From: Roseiarcus sp963753135
GTDB lineage: Bacteria; Pseudomonadota; Alphaproteobacteria; Rhizobiales; Beijerinckiaceae
DNA: 64,000 nt
Direction: 5' to 3'
Assembly: GCA_963753135.1 (NCBI GenBank)
Contig: CAVWBA010000001.1
Span: forward strand, 1-64,000
Below, one piece after another: positions 1 to 8,760 of this stretch. The position numbers were made by a program, and so were the translations under genes. The notes below the pieces were generated by a model. That model worked only from the letters and a program-made list of their open reading frames with translations, made no database searches and was not told where the DNA came from. Each line of letters begins with the position of its first letter. The stretch's first letter is position 1.

Positions 1-218
1 CGCCCCCTCCGCTAGTATTCGTTTTGTCCGGCCCGCCGAAGCGAAGCAGGCGCAATTGAGTGTCCGCATTCAGCTCCGGCGCGTGAGCTCGATGCGCACG
101 TCAGAAATGTCTCCGCCGCGTGGCTGGATGCTTATAGCCTGCGTCCGGCCGTTGGCCGTGAGCGAGATCGTGACGGTAAAGCTTTGATTTGCGCAAGGCT
201 CGCGTTTTGCGATCGCCC
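1..218. other. unassigned flank
   Basis: This stretch lies downstream of the AraC-type gene and runs to the window edge. I see no reading frame with a convincing start, Shine-Dalgarno sequence or recognisable protein signature, and no clear terminator. Confidence 0.4.
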
Positions 219-1190
219 CTAACTTGACGGCGCCCTCGCTGCGGCCGCCGCGCCCCTTACGTCCGAAGGCCGCATGTTGAAGTGTGTGCGAAAAAGATTG
301 CTGAAATGGGACGAACTGCTGAATCCCATGGAATAGGCGATTTCCGTGATCGACTGGTGCGCGTGCTGCGGCGCGATCAACAGATCGTGGCATCTTTGCA
401 ATCGCCGCAGCCGCAACCATTCCGAAGCTGACATGTCCACGAGCCGGAAAAGATGATGGAGATAGCGCAGCGATATTCCATTATTGCGCGCAATCGCGGT
501 CAGCGACAGATTTGGATCCCCGAGATTGGCTTCGATATAGGATTTGACCGAGCGCAGGCGCGCACGCTGGACGCTCTGTTCGTCCGTTGATTGGCGATCA
601 GGCGCAGAATTCAGCGCCAAGGCGATGAGGTCCATGAACTGCTCGCCGAGCTTCGATTTCGAGGCCTCGTCGAGGCCGCCGCTCTCGGCGGCGAGGGTCG
701 CGCAAAATTCCGCGGCGATGCGGCCAAGCCCGCGAGTGAGATCGAAATTCTTGAGCTGCGGCGGACGGCCGGAATCGAACCGGCGATCAAAAGCCGCCCG
801 CGGAAGCTCTATCCAGAATTGACGCGACTTGGCGTTGGAGTGCAGCTCATAAGGTTCGTTGGCATAGTATAAAGATCCTCGTCCTGGCCGCAGGACGAAT
901 GACGCTCCGGATTGGCGGATGTCGACCGCGCCAATGTGCTCAATCCCTAAGTAGTAACAATCCTTTCCGAACCGACCGATGTGGTGGTTTCCCCGGCGTA
1001 TGATTTGGGGGGAAAGCACCGCATCGGTGATGGTGACGTCGCCTAGCCTCGCCTCCCGGACGAGCCCGATATACTCAACATCCAGGTCCGTCTGACAGTC
1101 GACCTGCAGATAGATGTCACAGATGGCGTCGCGCCAAGCCTGGCGGCGCTTGCCGGCGGGCAAGGTCCTGCTGTCGAAGACGACCTCCAT
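219..1190 (-). CDS. AraC-family transcriptional regulator
   Basis: A 323-residue DNA-binding regulator. The N-terminal two thirds resemble the AraC-binding-like ligand or dimerisation domain. The C-terminal hundred residues (about 213-315) hold two helix-turn-helix units; the second ends in the typical ITEIAYSMGFSSSSHFSNLF signature followed by an F-x-M-x-P-S-D-x-R motif. The start ATG has a purine-rich sequence upstream. It is transcribed away from the sugar ABC operon that begins at 1541, so it probably controls that operon from the shared 350-bp intergenic region, which contains several palindromes. The effector is unknown; the imported sugar or sugar acid is an inference from position only. 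Confidence 0.9.
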   Translation of the reverse strand: MEVVFDSRTLPAGKRRQAWRDAICDIYLQVDCQTDLDVEYIGLVREARLGDVTITDAVLSPQIIRRGNHHIGRFGKDCYYLGIEHIGAVDIRQSGASFVLRPGRGSLYYANEPYELHSNAKSRQFWIELPRAAFDRRFDSGRPPQLKNFDLTRGLGRIAAEFCATLAAESGGLDEASKSKLGEQFMDLIALALNSAPDRQSTDEQSVQRARLRSVKSYIEANLGDPNLSLTAIARNNGISLRYLHHLFRLVDMSASEWLRLRRLQRCHDLLIAPQHAHQSITEIAYSMGFSSSSHFSNLFRTHFNMRPSDVRGAAAAARAPSS

Positions 1191-1381
1191 GCGTTCCTCC
1201 CCCGCTCCGACCCGGCCTTAGGCCGTTGGCGATAGCCGCTCGCCAGGTGAGGCAAAAGGTGGAGATCGGCGCGGCCCAGGGTTCCGACGTTCGTTCGAGG
1301 ATAACGTTCCACGCCTGCGAAAGGCAAGACCGCCCCTAGCCTGAGGGGGGAAGCCTTGCAAGGCGCGTCGACTATGCGCGC

Positions 1382-1478
1382 GGGCATATTGCCCAATTTT
1401 CCCCGGTTTTTGCGCTGGGATGCAAAAACCATGCGCTGCCGCGCAAGCGAAAGCGAAAGCAGCTTGGGATAATTGGGC
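1382..1478. promoter_or_regulatory. nested palindromes in divergent promoter region
   Basis: Three inverted repeats lie between the AraC-type regulator and the ABC operon. GGGCA-TAT-TGCCC is at 1382-1394. Nine-base arms GGTTTTTGC and GCAAAAACC are at 1405-1413 and 1422-1430, with an 8-base spacer. GCCCAATT at 1391-1398 is matched in inverted orientation by AATTGGGC at 1471-1478, enclosing the second palindrome. The repeats are seen directly; their use as operators for the adjacent regulator is inferred. Confidence 0.45.
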
Positions 1479-1540
1479 GAAAACGTAAAGTGGCGGATCA
1501 TGCAAGCGCTAGAGGGGGGAAGCGACAATCGGGTGGAACG

Positions 1541-2524
1541 ATGCTCGGACAGATAAGGAGCGCGCTTTTCAGTCAGGAAAGGATCGTGCTCCTGACCGCG
1601 GCCGCTCTATTTTTCCTCTTTTCCGTCTTTCTCAAAGGTTTTCTGAGCGCCGGCAATATGGTGACCTTGGTGCGCGGCGTCGCCACTTTGGGAATCCTTG
1701 GTGTGGGAATGGCGATCGTCGTCATCGGACGCGGGGTCGATCTGGCGATCGTGACCACGTACGCGATGTCCGCCGCCTGGACACTCCATCTCGCTTCCCT
1801 GGGCGTCGCGATCGGGCCGGCGCTGGTGCTTGGATTTCTGCTGGCGGTGACGATCGGCGTCATTAACGGCGTTCTGATCGCTTACGTTGAGATCCCCGCG
1901 CTCTTCGCCACTTTGGGAATGGCGGCTCTGGTCTATGGCTTCGTTCGCTGGGCGTTGGTCCCGCTCTACGTCGTCTACTTGCCGCCGAGCGCCAATGTCG
2001 TCGCCTGGATCGGCGGCGGTTTCCTTTGGGGCGCGCCGACCCCGATCCTGTTTTTCGCCCTCATCGCCTTCCTCGGTTTTGTGTTTTTGCGTTTCACCAA
2101 ACAGGGGCGATTCATCTACGCGATCGGCGACAACTTCGCCGCGGCGCGCATTTCCGGCGCGCCGGTACGTTTAGTCATCGTCCTGCAATATACGATCGCC
2201 GCGTCGATCGCTTATCTCGCCGGTATGATCACCGCGACGGCGGTGTCGAGCATGAACACCGCAGTTGCGATTTCTCCGATGATCTACGACGTCATCCTCG
2301 TGGTGGTGCTGGGCGGGATCAGCCTTTCCGGCGGTCGCGGCGGCATTCGCAATGTGCTCGTCGGCACGCTGCTGATCGGCATTCTGTTGAACGGCATGAC
2401 GATCATGAACATCGAATACACGCTGCAGAACGTGATCCGGAGCCTGATCCTTCTTGCGGCCATCGTGCTGGACAGTCTGATCAACCCTCGGGACGAGCAG
2501 ACTGACCAACAGGGGGACATTTGA
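1541..2524 (+). CDS. sugar ABC transporter permease (RbsC type)
   Basis: A 327-residue inner-membrane permease of the ribose/xylose class (BPD_transp_2 family). It is hydrophobic almost throughout, has the family's central region with GRGVDLAI in place of the usual GGIDLSVG, and has a late LGGISLSGGRG motif facing the ATPase. I chose the ATG at 1541 over an upstream GTG at 1490 because it begins right before the first hydrophobic segment, with a GGGTGG sequence a few bases upstream. It is the first gene of the operon, followed by the binding protein, a second fused permease and the ATPase, so the channel is probably a heterodimer of two permeases. Confidence 0.88.
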   Translation: MLGQIRSALFSQERIVLLTAAALFFLFSVFLKGFLSAGNMVTLVRGVATLGILGVGMAIVVIGRGVDLAIVTTYAMSAAWTLHLASLGVAIGPALVLGFLLAVTIGVINGVLIAYVEIPALFATLGMAALVYGFVRWALVPLYVVYLPPSANVVAWIGGGFLWGAPTPILFFALIAFLGFVFLRFTKQGRFIYAIGDNFAAARISGAPVRLVIVLQYTIAASIAYLAGMITATAVSSMNTAVAISPMIYDVILVVVLGGISLSGGRGGIRNVLVGTLLIGILLNGMTIMNIEYTLQNVIRSLILLAAIVLDSLINPRDEQTDQQGDI

Positions 2525-2554
2525 AAACGACCAAAACTGAAAGGGAGATGGAAC

Positions 2555-3556
2555 ATGGCGCTTAGACACATCGCAGCCGCGCTTGGGCTGGCGGCATCGC
2601 TGACGGGAGCTACCGCCTACGCGCGCGCCGCAGGAATCGACGATCCGCGGCGCGCTGACTATTTTAAGGATCTCGCCGGAAAGACGATCGCCTTCGTACC
2701 GGTCACGATGGGCATCGACCTCACCGAAGGGTGGGCGTCCGTCATGAAGCAACAGGCCGATCGCCTGGGAATGAAGTTCGAAATTCGCGATCCGCATTTC
2801 AGCGCCGACGCCGGCGCACAGGCGATCACCTCGCTCATTGCCGAAAAGCCTGACGTCATCGTCGTGCACAATCCCGACATCCAGTCCTACGCGAAGCTGC
2901 TTAAGCGCGCTGAGGAAGCGGGCATCCATGTCATCCAGATCAACATGAGGTCGAACTACAATTCGGACGTCTACGTCGGCGCGGATTGGATCGGCATCGG
3001 CGAAGCGGAGGCAAAGGCCGTTATCGACAAGTGCGGCGCCGGCACGAGCGGCAAGATCGCTGTTTTGCAGGGTCAGCCGACTTCAGGGTCGGACAGCGGG
3101 ATGATGAAGGGGGTGGAGAACGCCTTGTCCAAACATCCGGAGATCAAGATGGTCGCCAATGTCGCAGGCGAATGGGACGCGACCAAGGCGCACGCCGTCA
3201 TTTCCACCGTCATCCAACAGAATCCGGATCTCTGCGGCATCGTCGGATTCTGGGACGTGATGGACCTTGGCGCCGCGGCCGCGATCAAGGAATCGGGTAA
3301 GCCGATCGTCTTGGTGACTTCAGGCGGCGGCGAGCAAATGGCGTGCGACAACGTCGAGAAAGGCGTGTTCTATAAAGAGATCGCCTATCAGGTCATGGAC
3401 CAGGGCCGCGACCTCAACGACATGATCACCACGGTTCTCGAAACCGGACTGCCCGCCGGCAAGCTCAAGGCGGTCATCTATAGCCCGCAACTCGTCATCT
3501 CCAAGGAGACGCTTCATCCGGGCTTATGCTGGAGCGCGAGCGCTCTCAAGAAATAG
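2555..3556 (+). CDS. periplasmic sugar-binding protein of ABC importer
   Basis: A 333-residue solute-binding protein of the periplasmic-binding-protein type 1 (RbsB-like, Peripla_BP_4) family. It opens with a signal peptide ending near A-R-A-A-G (residues 23-27). The mature part has the two-lobed fold signatures: an early FVPVTMG strand, the PDVIVVHNPD hinge region and a later GIVGFWDV segment. AAGGGAGA lies just upstream of the ATG. It captures the substrate for the permeases encoded at 1541 and 3639. A strong intrinsic terminator follows directly, so this gene is probably expressed above the downstream genes. The ligand cannot be read from sequence. Confidence 0.92.
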   Translation: MALRHIAAALGLAASLTGATAYARAAGIDDPRRADYFKDLAGKTIAFVPVTMGIDLTEGWASVMKQQADRLGMKFEIRDPHFSADAGAQAITSLIAEKPDVIVVHNPDIQSYAKLLKRAEEAGIHVIQINMRSNYNSDVYVGADWIGIGEAEAKAVIDKCGAGTSGKIAVLQGQPTSGSDSGMMKGVENALSKHPEIKMVANVAGEWDATKAHAVISTVIQQNPDLCGIVGFWDVMDLGAAAAIKESGKPIVLVTSGGGEQMACDNVEKGVFYKEIAYQVMDQGRDLNDMITTVLETGLPAGKLKAVIYSPQLVISKETLHPGLCWSASALKK

Positions 3557-3586
3557 GGCGAATGCTCGAACTGGAATCAAGAAATT

Positions 3587-3619
3587 GCGCTGAGCCGCCC
3601 GAGCGGCTCGGCGCTTTTT
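3587..3619 (+). terminator. intrinsic terminator/attenuator inside ABC operon
   Basis: A 12-bp GC-rich stem (3587-3598 with 3603-3614, one G-U pair), a four-base loop and five T residues form a textbook Rho-independent terminator. It lies between the binding-protein stop and the next permease start. Partial read-through here would give excess binding protein over membrane components. Confidence 0.85.
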
Positions 3620-3638
3620 CGTTGAGCTGGAATGGGTC

Positions 3639-5762
3639 ATGACGATCGGCGACTGGGCCACGAGACTGCGCTATCGCTATGTGCCCGATCACATCGTCGG
3701 CGAGGTGCTCGGCAGGAGGTGGATGGACAATGTCATCCCCATCGTTCTGCTCCTCGCGCTGACGATCTTTCTCACCGCATCGATTCCGAACTTCGCCACG
3801 CTTGGAAATCTCTCCGACACGTCGCGTCAGATCGGCGAATTTGGACTGATCGTCATTGGCATGATGATCGTCATGCTGGGCGGAGGGATCGATCTCAGCG
3901 TCGGCTCGACCTTCGCGCTCGCCAATGTCACAGCTCTGGCGCTGATCAATGTCGGACATTGGCCGGTGGCGGCGGCGGTCGCCGCGACGATCACCGTCGG
4001 CGCGCTCGTTGGCCTCGTCAACGGCCTGCTCATCGGCTTTCTCAGGCTTCGAGCGTTTCTGACGACGCTCGTCATGTTGACCCTCATTCGGTCGATCGTC
4101 GAGTTTCTGCTGCAGATCTATTCGGTGAGGATCGCGTCCAGCGACGTGGAATCCAACGCCTTCGACTTTCTGGGCTCGGGCTCAGTGTTGGGCGTCCCAT
4201 TCAGCGTCCTCGTCCTCGCCGCGGTCGCCATCATCGCGCAAATCGTTCTGACCCGGCTCCGCATCGGCTGGCGCATCACTGCAGTCGGCGGGTCGCGTCG
4301 CGCGGCCTACAATGCCGGGATCCCTGTGCGGGCGATCGTCTGCCTGACTTATGTCGTTTCAGGATTCCTGACGAGCCTCTCCGGCACGCTCTACGCCGCG
4401 CGGCTTTCCGGCGCCGGGCCTGACACCGGAGTCGGCCTCGAACTCGCCGTCGTGACCGCCGCGATCCTTGGCGGCAATAGCGTCGGCGGCGGCCGCGGCT
4501 CCGTCGGCAAGGCGCTCATGGGCGCGATCATCGTGTCGCTGTTGACGAATGGCCTCGTTCGTCTCGGGCTTGAAAACGGCGCCTCCTCGTTGGCGATTGG
4601 CCTCGTGCTCATCATCGCCATCGCCATCGACGTCAGATGGAGCAGATGGCGCCATCGCTTGCGGGCAAAAGTCTATGTATCGCCAGCTTATCTCGCTTTG
4701 CCTGCGGCGCCGGATTTCGCCTCCAGCTCCTCGTCGCCCTATGCGATCAATGACCGCCTCAGCGAGGTGGAGATCATCGGCCTCGGCGAGATCGACGGTC
4801 CCGAGGATGTCATTCTCGACGAAGACAGCCATCTCTATTGCGGGGTTCGCCAAGGCGAGATCGTCCGCTTTCTCGCGCCGGATTACAGCAAGCGGGAAGT
4901 CTACGCCCATGTCGGCGGGCGTCCGCTCGGTCTTGCCTTCGACCGGGAGGGCGGCCTCAATGTCTGTATCGCCGGCATGGGTCTCTACCGGGTCGACAGA
5001 GACCGCAATGTCAAGAAGCTGACGGCGGAGACGAATCGCTCGCCCTTTTCGATCATCGACAATTCCAGCATGCGCCTCGCCGACGATCTCGACATCGGGC
5101 CCGACGGCAGGATCTATTTCAGCGAAGCGACGATCCGATACGGCTACGAGGAATGGGTCGTCGACGCTTTGGAGGGGCGCGGCAATGGCCGGATGATCCG
5201 CTACGATCCCGCTGCCGGAACAACGCGGACAATTCTGCGCAATCTTCTGTTCGCCAACGGCGTGTGCGTCGCCCACGACAACCAGTCCGTCCTGTTTGCG
5301 GAAACCTGGGGCTGTCGCGTGAGCCGATACTGGCTCCAAGGCCCCAAAGCCGGAACGATCGAAAAAGTCCTCTCCGATCTTCCCGGCTATCCCGACAACA
5401 TCAATCGCGGATCGAATGGCGCCTACTGGGTCGCGCTCGCGGGAACGCGGACGCCGAGCTACGATCTTGCGATGACCATGCCCGGTTTCCGGCGTCGTAT
5501 GGCGCGCTGGGTCGCGGCCGATGAATGGCTTTTCCCGAACGTCAATGTCGGGTGCGTCGTTCATTTCGACGCGAACGGCCGGGTTCTCGACACGCTCTGG
5601 GATCGCAAGGGCGAAAACCATCCCACGATCACTTCGATGCGCGAACATCGCGGCCATCTTTTTCTCGGCGGCGTCACGAACAACCGGATCGGACGGATCA
5701 AACTTCCCGACGCCGATCCCAACTGGACGAGCCTCGCTTCCTACTGGGGAGCGCGAGCGTGA
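3639..5762 (+). CDS. ABC permease fused to SMP-30/strictosidine-synthase-like propeller
   Basis: A 707-residue two-domain protein. Residues 1-335 are an RbsC-type permease with the family motif GGGIDLSVGS at 81-90 and LGGNSVGGGRG at 277-287. After a short basic and serine-rich linker, residues 380-700 form a propeller of the SMP-30/gluconolactonase/APMAP class. By alignment with SMP-30, the metal ligands are kept: Glu389 in G-P-E-D, Asn540 in F-A-N-G-V and Asp586 in Y-P-D-N. RbsC-type permeases normally have a cytoplasmic C-terminus, so the propeller probably sits in the cytoplasm beside the exit of the channel. The stop overlaps the next gene's GTG (GTGA, 5759-5762). Lactone hydrolysis coupled to import is an inference. 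Confidence 0.9.
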   Translation: MTIGDWATRLRYRYVPDHIVGEVLGRRWMDNVIPIVLLLALTIFLTASIPNFATLGNLSDTSRQIGEFGLIVIGMMIVMLGGGIDLSVGSTFALANVTALALINVGHWPVAAAVAATITVGALVGLVNGLLIGFLRLRAFLTTLVMLTLIRSIVEFLLQIYSVRIASSDVESNAFDFLGSGSVLGVPFSVLVLAAVAIIAQIVLTRLRIGWRITAVGGSRRAAYNAGIPVRAIVCLTYVVSGFLTSLSGTLYAARLSGAGPDTGVGLELAVVTAAILGGNSVGGGRGSVGKALMGAIIVSLLTNGLVRLGLENGASSLAIGLVLIIAIAIDVRWSRWRHRLRAKVYVSPAYLALPAAPDFASSSSSPYAINDRLSEVEIIGLGEIDGPEDVILDEDSHLYCGVRQGEIVRFLAPDYSKREVYAHVGGRPLGLAFDREGGLNVCIAGMGLYRVDRDRNVKKLTAETNRSPFSIIDNSSMRLADDLDIGPDGRIYFSEATIRYGYEEWVVDALEGRGNGRMIRYDPAAGTTRTILRNLLFANGVCVAHDNQSVLFAETWGCRVSRYWLQGPKAGTIEKVLSDLPGYPDNINRGSNGAYWVALAGTRTPSYDLAMTMPGFRRRMARWVAADEWLFPNVNVGCVVHFDANGRVLDTLWDRKGENHPTITSMREHRGHLFLGGVTNNRIGRIKLPDADPNWTSLASYWGARA

Positions 5763-6833
5763 GGCCGATCGCAAAAGCTTTGGACCGGTGGTTCGGCCGA
5801 GGCGAAGCCTCGATCACCACGCCGCCGATGGACGGCGCGTTCCGGCCCAATGATCTCCTCGACGCCGCCCCAGTCGCCCTCGAAGCGCCGAAGCCCGACG
5901 CGCTGGCCGTCACCGCGCAAGGCCTGTTGGTTTCGCTCGGGCAGTCGCTCAAGCGCGTTGACAAGCTCGAAAATAAGACTGTCGCGAGCTTCGACGCCGA
6001 GATCAGCGCCTTGACCGGATTGCCGGACGGCGGCGCGGCGGCCGGCCTCGTCGACGGCCGGATCGTCTTCATCGGCGGACGGAATGACGGAAAAGCGATT
6101 GCCGGCCCACGATGCATGACCGCGCTCGCGCCCGCGCGGGACGGCGCGCTCTTTGTCGCAAGCGGCTCTGCGGCCCATGGACCGGCCGAATTGGAAACGC
6201 GACCTTATGGAGAAGATGAGCTCGGGCTCGGTCTGGCGGCTCGACCTCGCCACCGGCGAGCGGACCCAAATCGCCGGCGATCTCGCCTATCCCTACGGCC
6301 TCATCGATGAAGGGGACTCTGTCGTCGTTTCCGAAAGCTGGCGCAGCGCGCTCACTCGGATTTTCCCCGGCGCCTCCCAGCGCGCCGCGCTAGTGCTGGA
6401 GGGCCTTCCGGCTTATCCAGCCCGGCTGTCGCGCGGACCCGACGGGGCGATCTGGCTCGCCCTGTTTGCGCCGCGCAGTCAGCTCGTCGAGTTCGTCTTG
6501 AGCGAGGATTCCTACCGCCGGCGCATGATCGACGAAATCGATCCCGATTATTGGCTGGCGCCCACCCTTCGCGCCGGTGAGTCGCCGCTCGAGCCGACGC
6601 AGCAGGGCGGCGTCCGGCAGCTCGGCGTCATGAAGCCGTGGTCTCCGAGCCGCTCCTACGGGCTCGTGGCGCGTCTCGACGCCGCCTATCGTCCAGTCGC
6701 CAGCTTTCACAGCCGGGCGAATGGCCGCCGGCACGGGGTCACGTCCTGCCTCGTGTTCGAGGGACGCGTTTATTTCGCCGCCAAGGGGGACGGCGTCGTC
6801 GCTTCGTTCGCTGACACGGGAGCGACGCCATGA
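5759..6833 (+). pseudogene. second SMP-30-like propeller protein, +1 frameshift
   Basis: Reconstructed length is 357 residues. It starts with a GTG overlapping the upstream stop and ends with an ATGA overlap with the ATPase. The reading frame breaks near 6191-6192, where removing one T joins H-G-P-A-E to W-K-R-D-L-M and restores a continuous propeller. It is a paralogue of the domain fused to the upstream permease, but the three metal ligands are altered: the Glu position reads Asp, the Asn position reads Tyr (A-Y-P-Y-G-L) and the Asp position reads Ala (Y-P-A-R-L). It may therefore be a non-catalytic binding partner. The frameshift may be real decay or a sequencing error; the tight overlaps on both sides argue for a functional gene in the lineage. 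Confidence 0.72.
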
Positions 6834-8350
6834 CTCTCTTGTCCCCAACAGAGTCGCCTGTCCTGGAGATGAGGAGCGTCGGCAAGCACTATCGCGGCGT
6901 CGCCGCGCTGAAGGACATCGATTTCGATCTCAGGCGCGGCGAAGTGCATGCGATTCTCGGCGAGAACGGCGCCGGCAAGTCGACGCTGGTCAAGATCCTC
7001 GCCGGCGCCGTGACCCCGAGCCAGGGCGAGATCCGTATCGATGGCCAACGAATCCTCATCGCCAGCCCTTCGCTGGCGCGGCGCCACGGCATCGCGATGG
7101 TCTATCAGGAGACCAGCCTCGTCCCGAGCATGACCGTGGCGCAGAACCTCTATCTTGGCGACGAAAAATTCTTCAACCGCCTGCGCGGAACCTACATCGA
7201 CGCGCAGCAATTCCTTCAGTCGCTGAACTTTCCGGTCGATCCAACCGCCACGGTCCAGTCGCTCGGCACCGCCAAGCGGCAGATGGTCGAGATCGCGCGC
7301 GCGGTGCGTCTCAAAGCCAAGGTCATCATTTTCGATGAGCCGACCGCGACCCTGACGCCGGAGGAGAAGCATCATCTGTTCGCGCTGATCGACCGGCTCA
7401 AGAAGGATCGGGTGTCGATCATCTTCATCAGCCACGCGTTGGAGGAAGCGCTCGAAATCTCCGACCGGATCACGATTCTGCGTGACGGCGCCCACGTCGT
7501 CACCGACGACGCCCGCTCCTTCACACGCGAGACGATCATCCGCCAGATGGTCGGACGGTCGCTCACCGATGAACTCTATGGCCGTGCAGGCGCGCCCGCT
7601 GAGCGGCGAGCGCCCGGGGCCAAAGTCCTCAGCGTGCAAAACCTGTCGATGCAGAACCAGGTGCGCAACACGTCATTCTCGATTTTCGCCGGGCAGGTCA
7701 CCGGCGTCTTCGGCCTGGTCGGCTCGGGGCGGACAGAAACGGCGAGAATCATCGCAGGCGTCGTCAAGCGCGACGCCTTTCATGGCGGCGATATCCGATT
7801 GGGCGATCGATCGGTGCGTTACCGGACCCCTCGCGCCGCGGTCGGCGACGGCGTCGTCTATGTCACCGAGGATCGAAAAGGCGACGGGCTCTTCGAGACC
7901 ATGTCCGTCGCAGACAACATCTATGTCGGGCAAATCGCGCGGGACGGGTCGCACCGGGTTCTCACGAGCCGAAGCGAAAAGCTCAAGCTCGCGGCCCAGT
8001 GGACCAAGAAGCTCAACATTCGCACGCTGGGCGGCGACCCGCGGGTGATCGAGCTCTCCGGCGGCAATCAGCAGAAAGTCGTGATCGCGAAGTCGCTGGT
8101 TCAAAACCCCAAGCTGATCATTTTCGACGAGCCGACGCGCGGTGTGGACGTCGGCGCCATCGCCGAAATCCACCATCTGATCGGCGCGCTCGCTGACGAC
8201 GGCCTCGCCGTTGTGGTCATTTCGTCCTACCTCCCGGAGATCCTGAGCCTGTCGGACCGCATTCTGGTTTCGAGGCAGGGCCGAATCGTCGAAGAGCTTT
8301 CGCCGGACGAGGCGACCTCCGAGACGGTCATGTTCGCGGCTGTGTACTAG
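6830..8350 (+). CDS. sugar ABC transporter double ATPase (RbsA/MglA type)
   Basis: A 506-residue cytoplasmic ATPase with two tandem ABC domains, as usual for ribose and galactose importers. The first has a full Walker A motif GENGAGKST at 44-52, a signature region L-G-T-A-K-R-Q-M-V and a Walker B I-I-F-D-E-P. The second has the normal degenerate P-loop GLVGSGRTE and a canonical LSGGNQQKV signature. Its ATG overlaps the upstream stop by four bases, so it is translationally coupled to the propeller gene. It energises import through the permeases encoded at 1541 and 3639 and completes the operon. Confidence 0.94.
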   Translation: MTLLSPTESPVLEMRSVGKHYRGVAALKDIDFDLRRGEVHAILGENGAGKSTLVKILAGAVTPSQGEIRIDGQRILIASPSLARRHGIAMVYQETSLVPSMTVAQNLYLGDEKFFNRLRGTYIDAQQFLQSLNFPVDPTATVQSLGTAKRQMVEIARAVRLKAKVIIFDEPTATLTPEEKHHLFALIDRLKKDRVSIIFISHALEEALEISDRITILRDGAHVVTDDARSFTRETIIRQMVGRSLTDELYGRAGAPAERRAPGAKVLSVQNLSMQNQVRNTSFSIFAGQVTGVFGLVGSGRTETARIIAGVVKRDAFHGGDIRLGDRSVRYRTPRAAVGDGVVYVTEDRKGDGLFETMSVADNIYVGQIARDGSHRVLTSRSEKLKLAAQWTKKLNIRTLGGDPRVIELSGGNQQKVVIAKSLVQNPKLIIFDEPTRGVDVGAIAEIHHLIGALADDGLAVVVISSYLPEILSLSDRILVSRQGRIVEELSPDEATSETVMFAAVY

Positions 8351-8387
8351 ATCCGAACGGCGCGGCAGGCGAGAACCTGCTCCGCCT

Positions 8388-8760
8388 TCAACTCAACAAG
8401 GCGCTTGCGAGGACTCGCTCCATTTCAAGGAAAAGATACGGTTTCGGGCAATTCCTGATCTGCGGATATCGCTGGCTAAGCACGCCATCCTCATAGCCAG
8501 AAGTAAAGATGAATGGAATATTGCGCGCCAGAAGCGCATCGGCGACGGGATAGGCCAATGCGCCGCCCAGGTTGACGTCCAAGATCGCCGCGTCGATCTC
8601 CGGATTCGAACTCGATCGCCTTGATGGCTTTTTCGACGGAAGGGACCGGCCCCACGACAATCGAGCCCACGCCTTCAAGCTGGTCGCTGAGCGTCGTGGC
8701 GATCAGGTACTCGTCCTCGACAACAAGAATACGGCGATCACGAAGCGCGGAATCGGCCAT
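8388..8760 (-). pseudogene. single-domain response regulator, +1 frameshift
   Basis: Reconstructed length is 123 residues. It begins M-A-D-S-A-L-R-D-R-R-I-L-V-V-E-D-E-Y, with the acidic pocket, continues through A-I-L-D-V-N-L-G-G-A with the phosphoacceptor Asp, and ends in the F-T-S-G-Y and K-P-Y region. The frame changes near 8604, where dropping one base joins I-E-F-E to P-E-I-D-A-A. It overlaps the end of the upstream histidine kinase remnant, the usual arrangement for an HWE kinase and its stand-alone receiver. The partner kinase is badly decayed, so the pair is probably dead even if this shift is a sequencing error. Confidence 0.7.

Noticed and set aside
70..420. 116-codon minus-strand frame overlapping the end of the AraC-type gene
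   Set aside because: Most of it is a shadow of the AraC gene in another frame; the tail beyond 219 has no start or domain.
760..800. tRNA-like T-loop sequence (GGAATCGAACC) near a GC-rich hairpin
   Set aside because: It lies within the AraC-type coding region, where the protein sequence is well conserved, and no acceptor or anticodon arm can be drawn.
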